Source of the DNA: Thermoanaerobacter sp.
Lineage (GTDB): Bacteria; Bacillota; Thermoanaerobacteria; Thermoanaerobacterales; Thermoanaerobacteraceae
Direction of reading: 5' to 3'
Length of the DNA stretch: 64,000 nt
Assembly (NCBI GenBank): GCA_014896455.1
Contig: JADBKJ010000006.1
Coordinates: 1 to 64,000, forward strand
Shown here piece after piece: positions 9,455 to 18,482 of the stretch (position 1 is the stretch's first letter; each line of letters starts with the position of its first letter). Below the pieces are notes generated by a model. It saw only the letters and a list, made by a program, of their open reading frames with translations, was not told the DNA's origin and made no database searches. A program made the position numbers and the translations under genes.

Positions 9455-10284
9455 TGAGAAAAATAGATATTAGTGAAAAGATTTCAAATGCAGCGTATAT
9501 CCCAATAGCTATAATAGCGGCAATATTTATGATTATACCAGTATATATACTTTTTATAACTTCTTTTGCAGTGCCAAGTGATATATTAAAGCCTCATCCA
9601 GACTTTTTCATCACTCGCTTTACTTTGGACCATTGGAAAGACGTATTTCTTTCAGGAAATATATGGCCTCCTTTTAAGAAAAGTTTTGTAGTGGCAACAA
9701 TGACTACCATCATCGCAATTATAATAGCTGCTCCAGCGGCTTATGTTATAGCGAGGATGCCATCGAAAGTAAAATACGCAGTAGTATTATCACTATTTTT
9801 TACAAGGATGTTTCCTGATGTAGGTATTGCTCTTCCGATAGCAGTTCAGTTTATAAAATTAAATTTAATGGACACTTATCTAGGATTAGTTATGGCACAC
9901 CTTATTGTAAATTTACCTTTTGCAGCATGGATATTGGTTGGAACTTTTGAGACAATACCAAAAGACTTAGAAGAAGCTGCATTGGTTGATGGAACAAGTA
10001 AATTGACGGCATTGATGAGGATTATAATGCCGATTGCACTTCCTGGTATAGCTGTTACTGCTATATTTGTGTGGCTGAATTCCTGGAATGAATTTACTTA
10101 TGCTCTCTACTTGACTATTTCAGACAGGACTTTGCCTCTTCAAACTTACTATTATGTTCAAAGAGGAGGAATTTTTGATTCTGCCACATATGCGGCAATA
10201 CTCACAATCCCTGTAATGCTTGTGACATTCTTCTTGCAAAAGTACATGAAGAGTGGTTATCTTGCAGGGGCTGTTAAAGGTTAG
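9451..10284 (+). CDS. Sugar ABC transporter permease (MalG-type)
   Basis: A 277-residue partner permease with the EAA loop EAALVDGTSKLTALMRIIMP. Two in-frame ATGs (9451, 9454) follow GGAGG; either is usable. It overlaps the preceding permease. No ATPase gene is present in this cluster either. Confidence 0.92.
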   Translation: MMRKIDISEKISNAAYIPIAIIAAIFMIIPVYILFITSFAVPSDILKPHPDFFITRFTLDHWKDVFLSGNIWPPFKKSFVVATMTTIIAIIIAAPAAYVIARMPSKVKYAVVLSLFFTRMFPDVGIALPIAVQFIKLNLMDTYLGLVMAHLIVNLPFAAWILVGTFETIPKDLEEAALVDGTSKLTALMRIIMPIALPGIAVTAIFVWLNSWNEFTYALYLTISDRTLPLQTYYYVQRGGIFDSATYAAILTIPVMLVTFFLQKYMKSGYLAGAVKG

Positions 10285-10291
10285 CATATAC

Positions 10292-10312
10292 GTATCCGAA
10301 TTTTTCGGATAC
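10292..10312 (+). terminator. Stem-loop between permease and binding-protein genes
   Basis: The inverted repeat GTATCCGAA/TTCGGATAC has a 3-nt centre and no T-run. It could be an mRNA-stabilising hairpin. Its half-sites also resemble those of the kojP operator (TATCCRAA), so a protein-binding role is possible. Confidence 0.4.
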
Positions 10313-10356
10313 TGTATATATAAAAAAATTAAATTTTAAGGAGGTTTTCTGAAGTT

Positions 10357-11601
10357 ATGAGGAAGTTTTATGCTAAGCTAATAGTAGTATTAGTGATTCT
10401 CTCTCTTTTGGGTACCCTTATCGCAGGATGTGGGAGTAAAAATGAGTCAGATGCGAGGAAAAAAGTCTTGAAAGTTTCAATGGGACTTGGAGAGGCAGAA
10501 TGGAAAGTGATGAAGGAAGATATTTTCCCACCATTTGAGCAAAAGTATGGTGTAAAAATTGAGCCTCTTCAAATTGAAGCAGGAGACCTTATTAAAAAGT
10601 TAGATGCTATGCACAAAGCAAATGCGATGGATATAGATATTATAACTCAAGATAACATGCAACTTGCACCTTTAGTGACAAAAGGGCTTGTGGAAGATTT
10701 GTCTCAGTATAGAGACATGATACCAAAGGAAGTAATACCAAGTCTTGTGCCAGTAGGAGAGTTTGATGGAAAGTTGTACTTTATGCCGTATAGGCCAAAT
10801 GTAGAAATAGCTTTCTACAACGAAGATAAATTCAACGAATACGGTTTAAAACTTCCTACAAATTGGGATGAGCTTTTAGAGGTTGCAAAGACTTTTAAAG
10901 AAAAAGAGGGCATAGGCAGAGTTATAATTAAAGAAAATTTAGGGCCTGACAGCACAGTTCAAATGTTTGACCTTATAAGGTCTGCTGGTGGTGACCCAAC
11001 AGTATTGAATGATGAAGGCTCAATAAAAGCATTTACATTCTTGAAAGAATTACAGCCATACCTCTCTCCTGACTCAAAGAAAGCTGACTGGAATACACCT
11101 GTAGAATATCTCGCAAAAGATAGTGTATATTTGGTTGAAAATTGGCCTTACACTGCAAACGTTCTTGTAGAGCAGTATGGCAAAAAGAACATTTTGGCAT
11201 ATCACGGTTGGGCAGGTCCGGTTAAAGAGTCCCACGTTTTAGGAGGAGAAGTTATAGGAATACCAACTGGTGCACCTAATAAAGAGATGGCTATAAAGTT
11301 TATGGAATACCTTATGAGTAAAGAAGTTCAAGAGAAGCTTGTCACTAAATTAGGATGGCCATCAATGAGAAGTGATGCTTATGGTAAGGTTGCAGATTGG
11401 CAGAAACCATATTTTGAAGCTATAAATGAGGCGTTAAAACACGCAGAACCAAGGCCAAACCTTGTATACTGGGCTGATGTAGATAAGGCTATAAATGGAG
11501 CATTGAGAGAAATAATATTTGAAGGCAAAGATATCAAGACAACTCTTGATAAATACCACAACATGATAGAAGAAGCTAAGAAAGCTGCAGAAAGCAAGTA
11601 A
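10357..11601 (+). CDS. Sugar ABC transporter substrate-binding lipoprotein
   Basis: A 414-residue extracellular binding protein. The signal peptide ends in lipobox IAGC at about residue 25. Typical family-1 binding-protein features follow (YFMPYRPNVEIAFYNEDKFNEYG, then KFMEYLMSKEVQEKL). AGGAGG lies before ATG 10357. It is placed between the permeases and treP, so it is the probable trehalose receptor. It differs clearly from the binding protein of the first cluster. Confidence 0.88.
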   Translation: MRKFYAKLIVVLVILSLLGTLIAGCGSKNESDARKKVLKVSMGLGEAEWKVMKEDIFPPFEQKYGVKIEPLQIEAGDLIKKLDAMHKANAMDIDIITQDNMQLAPLVTKGLVEDLSQYRDMIPKEVIPSLVPVGEFDGKLYFMPYRPNVEIAFYNEDKFNEYGLKLPTNWDELLEVAKTFKEKEGIGRVIIKENLGPDSTVQMFDLIRSAGGDPTVLNDEGSIKAFTFLKELQPYLSPDSKKADWNTPVEYLAKDSVYLVENWPYTANVLVEQYGKKNILAYHGWAGPVKESHVLGGEVIGIPTGAPNKEMAIKFMEYLMSKEVQEKLVTKLGWPSMRSDAYGKVADWQKPYFEAINEALKHAEPRPNLVYWADVDKAINGALREIIFEGKDIKTTLDKYHNMIEEAKKAAESK

Positions 11602-11615
11602 ATGTTTTAAATTGG

Positions 11616-11650
11616 TTTTAGTCGGAAACGACTTTTGTTTCCGACTAAAA
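11616..11650 (+). terminator. Stem-loop between binding-protein gene and treP
   Basis: A perfect 14-bp stem (TTTTAGTCGGAAAC with its complement) ends in AAAATTTTG. It is a moderate terminator or mRNA-stabilising hairpin; treP probably receives read-through. Confidence 0.65.
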
Positions 11651-11680
11651 TTTTGAATAAAGTAAGAGTGGAGGATGGAT

Positions 11681-14023
11681 ATGGCCAACAAAACGAAGAA
11701 ACCAATTTACCCTTTTGAAGATTGGGTTATAAGAGAGACGCAGTTTAGTATAGGCACTAAATACAGAAATGAAACTATTTTTGCTTTAGCAAATGGATAT
11801 ATTGGAATGAGAGGAACTTTTGAAGAAGGATATTCAGGGCCTAAAAATACCTCTGTTAATGGGACGTATATCAATGGATTTTATGAAATACACGATATAG
11901 TTTACCCTGAAGGGGGATATGGTTTTGCCAAAATAGGGCAGACGATGTTAAATGTGGCTGATAGTAAAATAATAAAATTATATGTAGATGGGGAAAAGTT
12001 TGATTTGTTACAAGGGAAAATCCTCTTTTATGAGAGAGTACTTGACATGAGGAAAGGTTTTGTAGAAAGAAAAGTAAAATGGGAATCCCCTACAGGAAAA
12101 ATTTTAGAGGTAAAAATAAAGAGAATTGTATCATTAAATAGACAACATTTAGCGGCGATTTCTTTTACTGTGGAACCTGTAAATTTTAGCGGGAAAATTA
12201 GATTTGTTTCCGCTATTGACGGAAATGTTTCAAATATAAATGATAGTGAAGATGTAAGAGTAGGGTCAAATTTAAAGGGAAAGGTTTTAAAGACTATAGA
12301 TAAAAGTGTAGAGGGTTTAAAAGGGTGGATTGTTCAAAAGACGCAAAAGAGTAATTTCTCCTATGTTTGCGCGATAGACAATGTATTAGTGGGAGATAGT
12401 AAATATGAAGTCTCAAATAGTTTAGAAGAAGATGGAGTGAAAGTAATTGTAGATCTAGAGGCTGAAAAAGGTACTTTATACACATTGAATAAATTTATTT
12501 CCTATTACACTTCAAAGGATTTTGATGAAAATAAATTAGTTGTTCTTGCTTTAGAAGAAATAGAAAAAGCCAAAAATGACGGCTTTGAAACGATAGAAAA
12601 AGAACAGGAAGAATTTTTGAATTCTTTTTGGGAAGATGCAGATATAATTATAGAAGGAGATAAAGCTCTGCAGCAAGGTATACGCTTTAATGAATTTCAT
12701 CTACTTCAATCTGTAGGAAGAGATGGAAAGACAAATATTGCAGCAAAAGGGCTGACTGGAGAAGGTTATGAAGGCCATTATTTTTGGGATTCTGATATCT
12801 ATATAATGCCTTTCTTTCTTTATACAAAGCCTGAAATTGCAAAAGCTTTGGTAATGTACAGGTATAAGCTTTTGGATGCAGCAAGATTTAGGGCAAAGGA
12901 ATTAGGTCACAAAGGAGCCTTGTATCCTTGGAGAACGATAGATGGTCCTGAATGTTCGGCTTATTTTCCAGCTGGTACGGCACAGTATCACATAAATGCT
13001 GATATAGTTTATGCTTTGAAAAGATATGTAGAAGCGACGAACGACGTGGATTTTCTTTATGACTATGGCTGTGAAATAGTGTTTGAGACAGCAAGATTTT
13101 GGGAAGATTTAGGGGCGTATATTCCTCTTAAAGACAATAAATTTTGCATAAACTGTGTAACTGGTCCAGATGAGTATACTGCATTGGTTGATAATAACGC
13201 CTATACTAATTACATGGCAAAGGTGAATTTGGAATACGCTTATGATATTGCAAATAAAATGAAAAAAGAAGTGCCTGAGAAATACCAAAAAATTGCTTCT
13301 AAGTTAAATCTAAAAGATCAAGAAATTAATGCGTGGAAAAAAGCTGCTGACAATATGTACCTTCCTTATTCAAAAGAACTTGATATTATACCACAGGATG
13401 ACAGCTTTTTGTATAAAGAAAGGATAACAGTGGATGAAATACCACAAGATCAATTTCCACTTTTGTTGCACTGGCATTACCTAAATATTTACAGATATCA
13501 AATATGTAAACAGCCTGATGTGTTGCTTTTGATGTTTTTACAGAGAGAAAAATTTACTAAAGATGAACTTAAGAAGAATTACGATTATTATGAACCTATT
13601 ACCACTCATGACTCCTCCTTGTCGCCAGCTATATTTAGCATACTAGCCAATGAAATAGGGTATACTGACAAAGCGTATAAATACTTTATGATGACTGCAA
13701 GAATGGATTTGGACGACTATAATGACAATGTTAAGGACGGAATTCATGCTGCTTCTATGGCGGGGACATGGAGCGCAGTTGTGAATGGCTTTGGTGGAAT
13801 GAGGGTTTATACAAATGAACTGCATTTTGAGCCGAGATTGCCAAAAGAATGGAATTTGCTCTCTTTTAATGTGAGATACAAAGGTAGAAAAATAAATGTC
13901 AAATTAACCAAAGAAAGTGTTGTGTTTGCACTATTAGAAGGAGAGCCTATAGAAATCTACTGCTTTGACGAAAAAATTTTACTTAAAAAAGGAGAAAATA
14001 GAGTAGAAAGTTGCAAAAATTAA
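11681..14023 (+). CDS. treP: Alpha,alpha-trehalose phosphorylase (GH65, inverting)
   Basis: An intact GH65 enzyme of 780 residues. It phosphorolyses trehalose to glucose and beta-glucose 1-phosphate, which PgmB passes to glycolysis. The N-terminal beta-sandwich (to ~residue 270), helical linker and (alpha/alpha)6 barrel are present. The catalytic-acid motif TGPDEYTALVDNNAYTN is near residue ~490, and the phosphate-site region HAASMAGTWSAVVNGFGG is near ~690. ATG 11681 is preferred over 11675 because GGAGG (11670-11674) would abut the latter. I recognise it from memory as nearly the T. brockii trehalose phosphorylase. A degraded inverted copy of its middle (12483-12761) occurs inside the ABC gene at 23963-24255. 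Confidence 0.93.
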   Translation: MANKTKKPIYPFEDWVIRETQFSIGTKYRNETIFALANGYIGMRGTFEEGYSGPKNTSVNGTYINGFYEIHDIVYPEGGYGFAKIGQTMLNVADSKIIKLYVDGEKFDLLQGKILFYERVLDMRKGFVERKVKWESPTGKILEVKIKRIVSLNRQHLAAISFTVEPVNFSGKIRFVSAIDGNVSNINDSEDVRVGSNLKGKVLKTIDKSVEGLKGWIVQKTQKSNFSYVCAIDNVLVGDSKYEVSNSLEEDGVKVIVDLEAEKGTLYTLNKFISYYTSKDFDENKLVVLALEEIEKAKNDGFETIEKEQEEFLNSFWEDADIIIEGDKALQQGIRFNEFHLLQSVGRDGKTNIAAKGLTGEGYEGHYFWDSDIYIMPFFLYTKPEIAKALVMYRYKLLDAARFRAKELGHKGALYPWRTIDGPECSAYFPAGTAQYHINADIVYALKRYVEATNDVDFLYDYGCEIVFETARFWEDLGAYIPLKDNKFCINCVTGPDEYTALVDNNAYTNYMAKVNLEYAYDIANKMKKEVPEKYQKIASKLNLKDQEINAWKKAADNMYLPYSKELDIIPQDDSFLYKERITVDEIPQDQFPLLLHWHYLNIYRYQICKQPDVLLLMFLQREKFTKDELKKNYDYYEPITTHDSSLSPAIFSILANEIGYTDKAYKYFMMTARMDLDDYNDNVKDGIHAASMAGTWSAVVNGFGGMRVYTNELHFEPRLPKEWNLLSFNVRYKGRKINVKLTKESVVFALLEGEPIEIYCFDEKILLKKGENRVESCKN

Positions 14024-14062
14024 AGAAGTATGGAGCCAATCGGCACCATACTTCTTTAATTT
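14018..14062. terminator. Bidirectional terminator between treP and the subtilase gene
   Basis: A perfect 17-bp stem AAATTAAAGAAGTATGG with its complement, giving T-rich tails on both strands. It serves the convergent genes treP and the protease. Confidence 0.85.
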
Positions 14063-15793
14063 TTATATATCGTTATTTGAAAGGGTGAGTGAACCGCCGC
14101 CCGTACTTAAATCAAAGTAATAATTTCCACTGCCTCTATATGAATATACTTTGATATAATAGGTTCCCGTTTGTGTTGGAATATATGTTATTGTTTCCTG
14201 CCTTTGTGTTCCAGTTGAACTTTTAACAAGAGTACCAGTGGGGTTATAGAGGTATATATCGAAATCAGGGTTATAGTTTGTCCAATCAGGTATTATGAAA
14301 GTTATTGCAATAGGATATGATGTGTCTGTCACGTTAAATGTCCAAATGTCACTGTAACGAGACCCAGGGAGTGAATCTTTAGCATAATAGTGGTTTGGCA
14401 CAGATATATTAGTTCCTGTGAAATTTCCAGCTGTTTTAATTGCTTCATATGCATCCAATTTTCCTACACCATAGTCAATGTTTTTGTTTGGAGGTCCCCA
14501 ACTTTTTGCAGTAGTCATTATTATATTTTTTACATCAAGTGGTGCAAGGCTTATATTTGCATTGAGCATAAGGGCTACTGTACCTGCTACAAAAGGTGTT
14601 GCCATGCTTGTGCCACTGTATGTCACATAACCATTTATAGAGTTTGCTTTTGCGGCAGTTATATTGTATCCGGGTGCTGCAATGTCAGGTTTTATCCTTC
14701 CGTCAGCTGTGGGACCACGGCTGGAGAAGTTTGCAAGGTTGAATCCAAGTTCTCCTACATCCGCCATTGCTGCAACGGTTATGGATTTTTCTGCTGCACC
14801 AGGTGATCCTATGGTGTACCTTGCAGGGCCTGAATTTCCAGCCGCAACTACTACTACAATTCCGCTATCTACGGCGCTGTTTACTGCTAATGAAGTAGAG
14901 TCAGTTCCATCAGAGCTTGTAGAAGTTCCAAGGCTTAAATTTATGACTTTAATTCCATATACGTCTTTGTTTTGAACAGCCCAGTCAATCCCTGCAGTTA
15001 CAGTGCTCATACTTCCACTTCCATTTGAATCGAGTACTTTTATTCCTACCAAAGCTGCAGCAGGAGCAACACCTGCATAAAGGCTGTTCCCTGTCCCAGT
15101 ACCTGCCGCAATGCTTGCTACATGAGTTCCATGTCCATTATCGTCGTAAGGTGTAGTTTTACCGTTTACAAAATCTTGCCATCCTATTATTTTACCACCA
15201 GCAAGGTCAACATGGGATCCATCAATACCTGTATCAATAACTGCTATTACTATATCATTCTTGGAGTAAGAGGAAGGATTGCCATCTTTGTCTCCTGTTA
15301 CGCCAAAGTCACTTCTCGCTTTTGTAACGCCAAACCATTTTGTTGCAGTGTCTAATGTTGCATATACAGGCTCGTCATACTCAATTTGCTTTACTATATC
15401 TAATTTTGACAAAGCGTTTATTTGTCCTTTAGTTAAAGTAGCAGCAACTCCTGGAATAATTTTGTATTTATGCTTTATATTAAACTTTCCAATGGATTTA
15501 GAAATATTTAATAGTTCGTTATCATCTATGTTTTTGTTGAAGGTTATTATGACAGGAAATTCCGCACTGTCAGGCTTATCAGTAAGCTTTGCTTCCAAGT
15601 TATCAAAGATTTTGTTTTTGTTAGAATCTTGCATCAAAACTTTTTGAATTTGAGGCGAGTAATTTTTTGTTGGAGAGTCGCCAGATAAGTTTGTTAAGTT
15701 GGGCTGAGCTTGGACTAATACTCCACTTAGCGACATTAAAGCTACAATTAACACAAAAGCCAGTAAAGCTTTTAATGTTTGTCGGTTCTTCAT
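14063..15793 (-). CDS. Secreted subtilisin-like serine protease (S8) with PPC domain
   Basis: A 576-residue secreted protease. A signal peptide (residues ~1-30, ending VQAQP) is followed by an I9-type propeptide/inhibitor (FPVIITFNKN... VKQIEYDEP). The S8 catalytic domain shows Asp in VIDTGIDGSHV, His in DNGHGTHVASIAAG and Ser in SGTSMATPFVAGTVALML. A C-terminal PPC domain (ending NYYFDLSTGGG) usually helps substrate or surface binding and is often removed on maturation. TAAGGAGG lies 9 nt before the ATG. It is a monocistronic gene, transcribed towards treP. Role: extracellular protein degradation. Confidence 0.93.
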   Translation of the reverse strand: MKNRQTLKALLAFVLIVALMSLSGVLVQAQPNLTNLSGDSPTKNYSPQIQKVLMQDSNKNKIFDNLEAKLTDKPDSAEFPVIITFNKNIDDNELLNISKSIGKFNIKHKYKIIPGVAATLTKGQINALSKLDIVKQIEYDEPVYATLDTATKWFGVTKARSDFGVTGDKDGNPSSYSKNDIVIAVIDTGIDGSHVDLAGGKIIGWQDFVNGKTTPYDDNGHGTHVASIAAGTGTGNSLYAGVAPAAALVGIKVLDSNGSGSMSTVTAGIDWAVQNKDVYGIKVINLSLGTSTSSDGTDSTSLAVNSAVDSGIVVVVAAGNSGPARYTIGSPGAAEKSITVAAMADVGELGFNLANFSSRGPTADGRIKPDIAAPGYNITAAKANSINGYVTYSGTSMATPFVAGTVALMLNANISLAPLDVKNIIMTTAKSWGPPNKNIDYGVGKLDAYEAIKTAGNFTGTNISVPNHYYAKDSLPGSRYSDIWTFNVTDTSYPIAITFIIPDWTNYNPDFDIYLYNPTGTLVKSSTGTQRQETITYIPTQTGTYYIKVYSYRGSGNYYFDLSTGGGSLTLSNNDI

Positions 15794-16156
15794 TTTTTCT
15801 TACCTCCTTAAAAATTTAATATTTTTTAAAATTTAAGTCAGCCCTTCTAGTCGCTAAGTGAAACTGTTTCTTTCTTCTATTCATCATCTCCTTTCTGTAA
15901 GGTTTATTATCTATAATAAAACTCAAGCAATTTTTATGCCAGTTCACCGTATATAGACAAAATTAATAAAAGTTTTTAATGTGTATAATTTTTTATACAC
16001 ATTTTTGATACACAAAAGAATGCATAAAACACATACATTTAGAAATTAGTATAAATTTAACGAATTATGTAGAAAAAATCTTTTTTAAAAATAGAAGGAA
16101 AATTCATATTTATGTCGAAATAGTAATATAGGAAAATTAGATAAATTTTTGTTGAA
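15794..16156. other. Intergenic region between subtilase and c-di-GMP riboswitch
   Basis: About 360 bp of very AT-rich DNA holding the divergent promoters. A short repeat-like TGTGTATAATTTTTTATACAC palindrome near 15980-16000 could be a regulator site or part of a hairpin. I see no gene in it. Confidence 0.5.
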
Positions 16157-16242
16157 AAAGGCAAACTCGTCGAAAGGCGGGGACGCAAAGCTACGGGTCT
16201 AATGCAACAGTTTTGCTATGATAGCCGGGCTACCAACATTTA
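16157..16242 (+). ncRNA. Cyclic di-GMP-I (GEMM) riboswitch
   Basis: The segment carries the signature blocks of the c-di-GMP-I aptamer: AGGCAAACTCGTCGAAAGGC, GGGACGCAAAGCTACGGGTCTAA, then a GCAACAGTTTTGC hairpin, ATGATAGCCGGGCTACC. Just after it (16249-16272) an 11-bp hairpin AACCTTCTGCC/GGTAGGAGGTT with a weak T/A tail is a likely expression platform. It controls the LevR-like gene starting at 16300. Confidence 0.9.
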
Positions 16243-16248
16243 TATATA

Positions 16249-16276
16249 ACCTTCTGCCTTTTGGTAGGAGGTTTAT
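16249..16276 (+). terminator. Likely expression-platform hairpin of the c-di-GMP riboswitch
   Basis: An 11-bp stem (two G-U pairs) with loop TTTT sits directly after the aptamer and ends 24 nt before the ATG. Its 3' strand ends in GGAGGTTTATTAATT, so it may act as terminator. The actual ribosome site is probably AAGGAAG further on. Which state terminates cannot be decided by eye. Confidence 0.5.
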
Positions 16277-16299
16277 TAATTAAGGAAGTGGTGTTTTAT

Positions 16300-17592
16300 A
16301 TGACTAATAAGGAAAAAATTTATAATATTATTGTAGAAAAAAGTAAAGAATTTGATATTCAAAAATTTTTGATAAGTAGAAAAGGTGGAATCACTACAGA
16401 AGAAGTAGCTCAACTCTTAAAAATGGCTCGACCAAATGTGTCTTTTATTTTAAATCATCTTGTAAGAGAAGGGAAAATAGTTAAAATTATTTCAAAACCT
16501 GTGTATTATATTGAAAAAAATAAATTAGCTTATTTTTTAGGGAATGAGGTTAAGGAAGAAATGCTTCTAAAAGACTTAATTGATTTTTTAAACTTAAGGA
16601 AAGTAAAAGAAGGTGCTTTTGAAAATATAATAGGACATGATGGCAGCCTCAAAGGACAAATAGAACAGGCCAAAGCAGCTGTATTATATCCTCCTCATGG
16701 GCTCCACACTCTTATCATAGGACCGCCTGGTTCTGGTAAATCTTTTTTCGCAGAGATGATGTACAAATTCAGTCTTCAAAATGGTAAGGTAGGACCTCTT
16801 GAAGTATTAAACTGTGCGGATTACTATAACAATCCTCAACTTCTTATGTCTCATTTGTTTGGGCATGTTAAAGGAGCCTATACTGGAGCTGATGTAGATA
16901 AGACAGGTTTAGTCGAAAAAGCGGATAAAGGGATATTATTCCTTGACGAAGTTCACAGATTACCTCCAGAAGGCCAAGAAATGTTATTTTATCTTATTGA
17001 CAAAGGAGTATATCGGAGATTAGGAGATACTGTTGAAAGAACGGCTAGCTTAATGATTGTAGCAGCTACTACAGAAAAACCTGATTCTTTTCTTTTAAAA
17101 ACTTTTATGAGACGAATACCAGTTATCATCCAACTGCCATCTTTTGAGGGAAGGCCTCTAAATGAGAAAATTCAGATAATTGTTTACCTTTTTAAAGAAG
17201 AAGCCAAACGTCTAAACTTAAGTATTATTGTACATCCAGAGTTAATTTCTTTACTTTTGTCTTTGCAATATGAGGGAAATATTGGAGAATTAAAATCTAT
17301 CATTCAATTGCTTTGTTCTAAAGCTTTTTTAATGAATTACGAGATGAAGAGAAATTTTTTAAAAATTGACCTTACTCTGTTACCCTCCGTTTATTTTAAT
17401 GTAGGGAAAAGTAAACTGATAAATTTTGATAAATTTTTAATCATTTCCTCTGAAATTGAAAGGGAAATAGACAAATATGATTTTTATGAGTTTATTGCTA
17501 TGAAGTATAATGAGTTAAAAGAAAAAGGGATAGTAGAAATATTTGAAATTATGTTGAGGGATAATTTTGGAAAAAATAAGAATCATCCATAG
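16300..17592 (+). CDS. Truncated LevR/NtrC-like sigma-54 activator (AAA+ domain)
   Basis: A 430-residue protein. An N-terminal winged-helix region (~1-70; GGITTEEVAQLLKMARPNVSFILNHL) is followed by an AAA+ sigma-54-interaction domain. Visible motifs are Walker A GPPGSGKS, the sigma-54 contact loop GAYTGA, Walker B ILFLDEVHRLP and the sensor region RRIPVIIQLPSF. LevR-family regulators usually continue through PRD, EIIA and EIIB domains to ~900 residues; this one stops soon after the AAA+ module (~110 residues of possible PRD start). Start ATG 16300 follows AAGGAAG. Expression appears c-di-GMP-controlled by the leader riboswitch. No PTS operon follows, and a SleB scrap does, so the locus looks rearranged or truncated. 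Confidence 0.78.
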   Translation: MTNKEKIYNIIVEKSKEFDIQKFLISRKGGITTEEVAQLLKMARPNVSFILNHLVREGKIVKIISKPVYYIEKNKLAYFLGNEVKEEMLLKDLIDFLNLRKVKEGAFENIIGHDGSLKGQIEQAKAAVLYPPHGLHTLIIGPPGSGKSFFAEMMYKFSLQNGKVGPLEVLNCADYYNNPQLLMSHLFGHVKGAYTGADVDKTGLVEKADKGILFLDEVHRLPPEGQEMLFYLIDKGVYRRLGDTVERTASLMIVAATTEKPDSFLLKTFMRRIPVIIQLPSFEGRPLNEKIQIIVYLFKEEAKRLNLSIIVHPELISLLLSLQYEGNIGELKSIIQLLCSKAFLMNYEMKRNFLKIDLTLLPSVYFNVGKSKLINFDKFLIISSEIEREIDKYDFYEFIAMKYNELKEKGIVEIFEIMLRDNFGKNKNHP

Positions 17593-17598
17593 ACTGGT

Positions 17599-17658
17599 GG
17601 AGAAAGTTTTGAGAGTCAGGTTGCTGTAGGTGCGGTGATTTTGAATAGACTAAAAAGC
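17599..17658 (+). pseudogene. Fragment of a SleB-type (Hydrolase_2) cell-wall hydrolase
   Basis: Twenty codons read GESFESQVAVGAVILNRLKS, matching the well-known SleB/CwlJ start region 'GE..EGQVAVGAVVLNRV'. No start codon or catalytic remainder follows; the frame continues without recognisable homology to 17718. It looks like a leftover of a spore-cortex hydrolase gene, perhaps the gene once controlled by the c-di-GMP riboswitch. Confidence 0.6.
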
Positions 17659-17718
17659 GGTATAAGCTACTTCAACTTCTTGGTGGATATGAATTACAAA
17701 TGTGATAGGACACCGCTG

Positions 17719-17760
17719 ATATGCAATATAGGAAGGCTTCTGCCTTCCTATATTGCATAT
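17719..17760 (+). terminator. Long perfect hairpin, probable terminator
   Basis: A perfect 19-bp inverted repeat (ATATGCAATATAGGAAGGC with its complement, loop TTCT) is followed by ATTTTAC. It closes the c-di-GMP-regulated segment. Confidence 0.75.
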
Positions 17761-17827
17761 ATTTTACATTATAAAATTTTACTTTTGTAAAAGAATAAGA
17801 ATAGTATTAAAAATAGGAGCTGATTAT

Positions 17828-18370
17828 ATGGTACATATATTTGTAGAAGGAAGTTCAGAAAAAAGCTCTATTATAAAATTTTTATCCTACTGTGTACATT
17901 CTAAAGAAATAGTGATAGAAGAGTTAAAAAATTATAAAGAGATAGCAGATATTTTAATTATCTCTGATATTCTGCAGGGAGAGGATTTTCACAAGTTAAA
18001 AAATTATATTTATAATTTTCCAAGCGGTATTATAATTACAAATGCAGATGACGAGCTATCGAATAAACTCTTTGCACAGGGGATAAATTCTACCTTTATA
18101 ACATGCGGTTTAAATCCAAAATCTTCCATTACTGCTTCTTCAATATCTTATGAAGATGAAGGTTATGAATTTAATTATTGCGTACAAAGGACTTTTTTTA
18201 ATTTAAAGGGCAAATTGATAGAGCCAATGGAAATACCTGTTGAAATAAAAGTTCCTGGACAGTATAATATATATAACTCATTATTTGTAATAACTGTATT
18301 ATTAATTTTAGGATATGAAATTAAAGATATACAAAATGTGGTTAAAACCTTTGAGAATAGTGGGCAGTGA
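17828..18370 (+). CDS. Mur-ligase-like partial-domain protein, function unknown
   Basis: 180 residues from ATG 17828 (AGGAGC before it; the ORF-track start at 17753 lies inside the hairpin). The second half (ITCGLNPKSSITASSISYED... VPGQYNIYNSLFVITVLLILGYEIKDIQ) resembles the end of the central ATP-binding domain of Mur ligases (GRFNVYNALAA type). The N-terminal GTxGKT P-loop, the ligase C-terminal domain and catalytic residues are missing. It may be a regulatory or degenerate paralogue. I do not recognise a function. Confidence 0.6.
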   Translation: MVHIFVEGSSEKSSIIKFLSYCVHSKEIVIEELKNYKEIADILIISDILQGEDFHKLKNYIYNFPSGIIITNADDELSNKLFAQGINSTFITCGLNPKSSITASSISYEDEGYEFNYCVQRTFFNLKGKLIEPMEIPVEIKVPGQYNIYNSLFVITVLLILGYEIKDIQNVVKTFENSGQ

Positions 18371-18482
18371 TAAATTTTTTGAAGATAATTTTAACTATTA
18401 CTTTTGCCACTTGTCATAAATGCTTTCCATTTTTAATATATATTTTTAGGAGGACACATAAGGGGAAGGGGAGAGTGAACAC

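Noticed and set aside
14390-15647. Several plus-strand ORFs of 77-138 residues
   Set aside because: Antisense shadows of the subtilase gene, with low-complexity Cys/Tyr/Ser composition.
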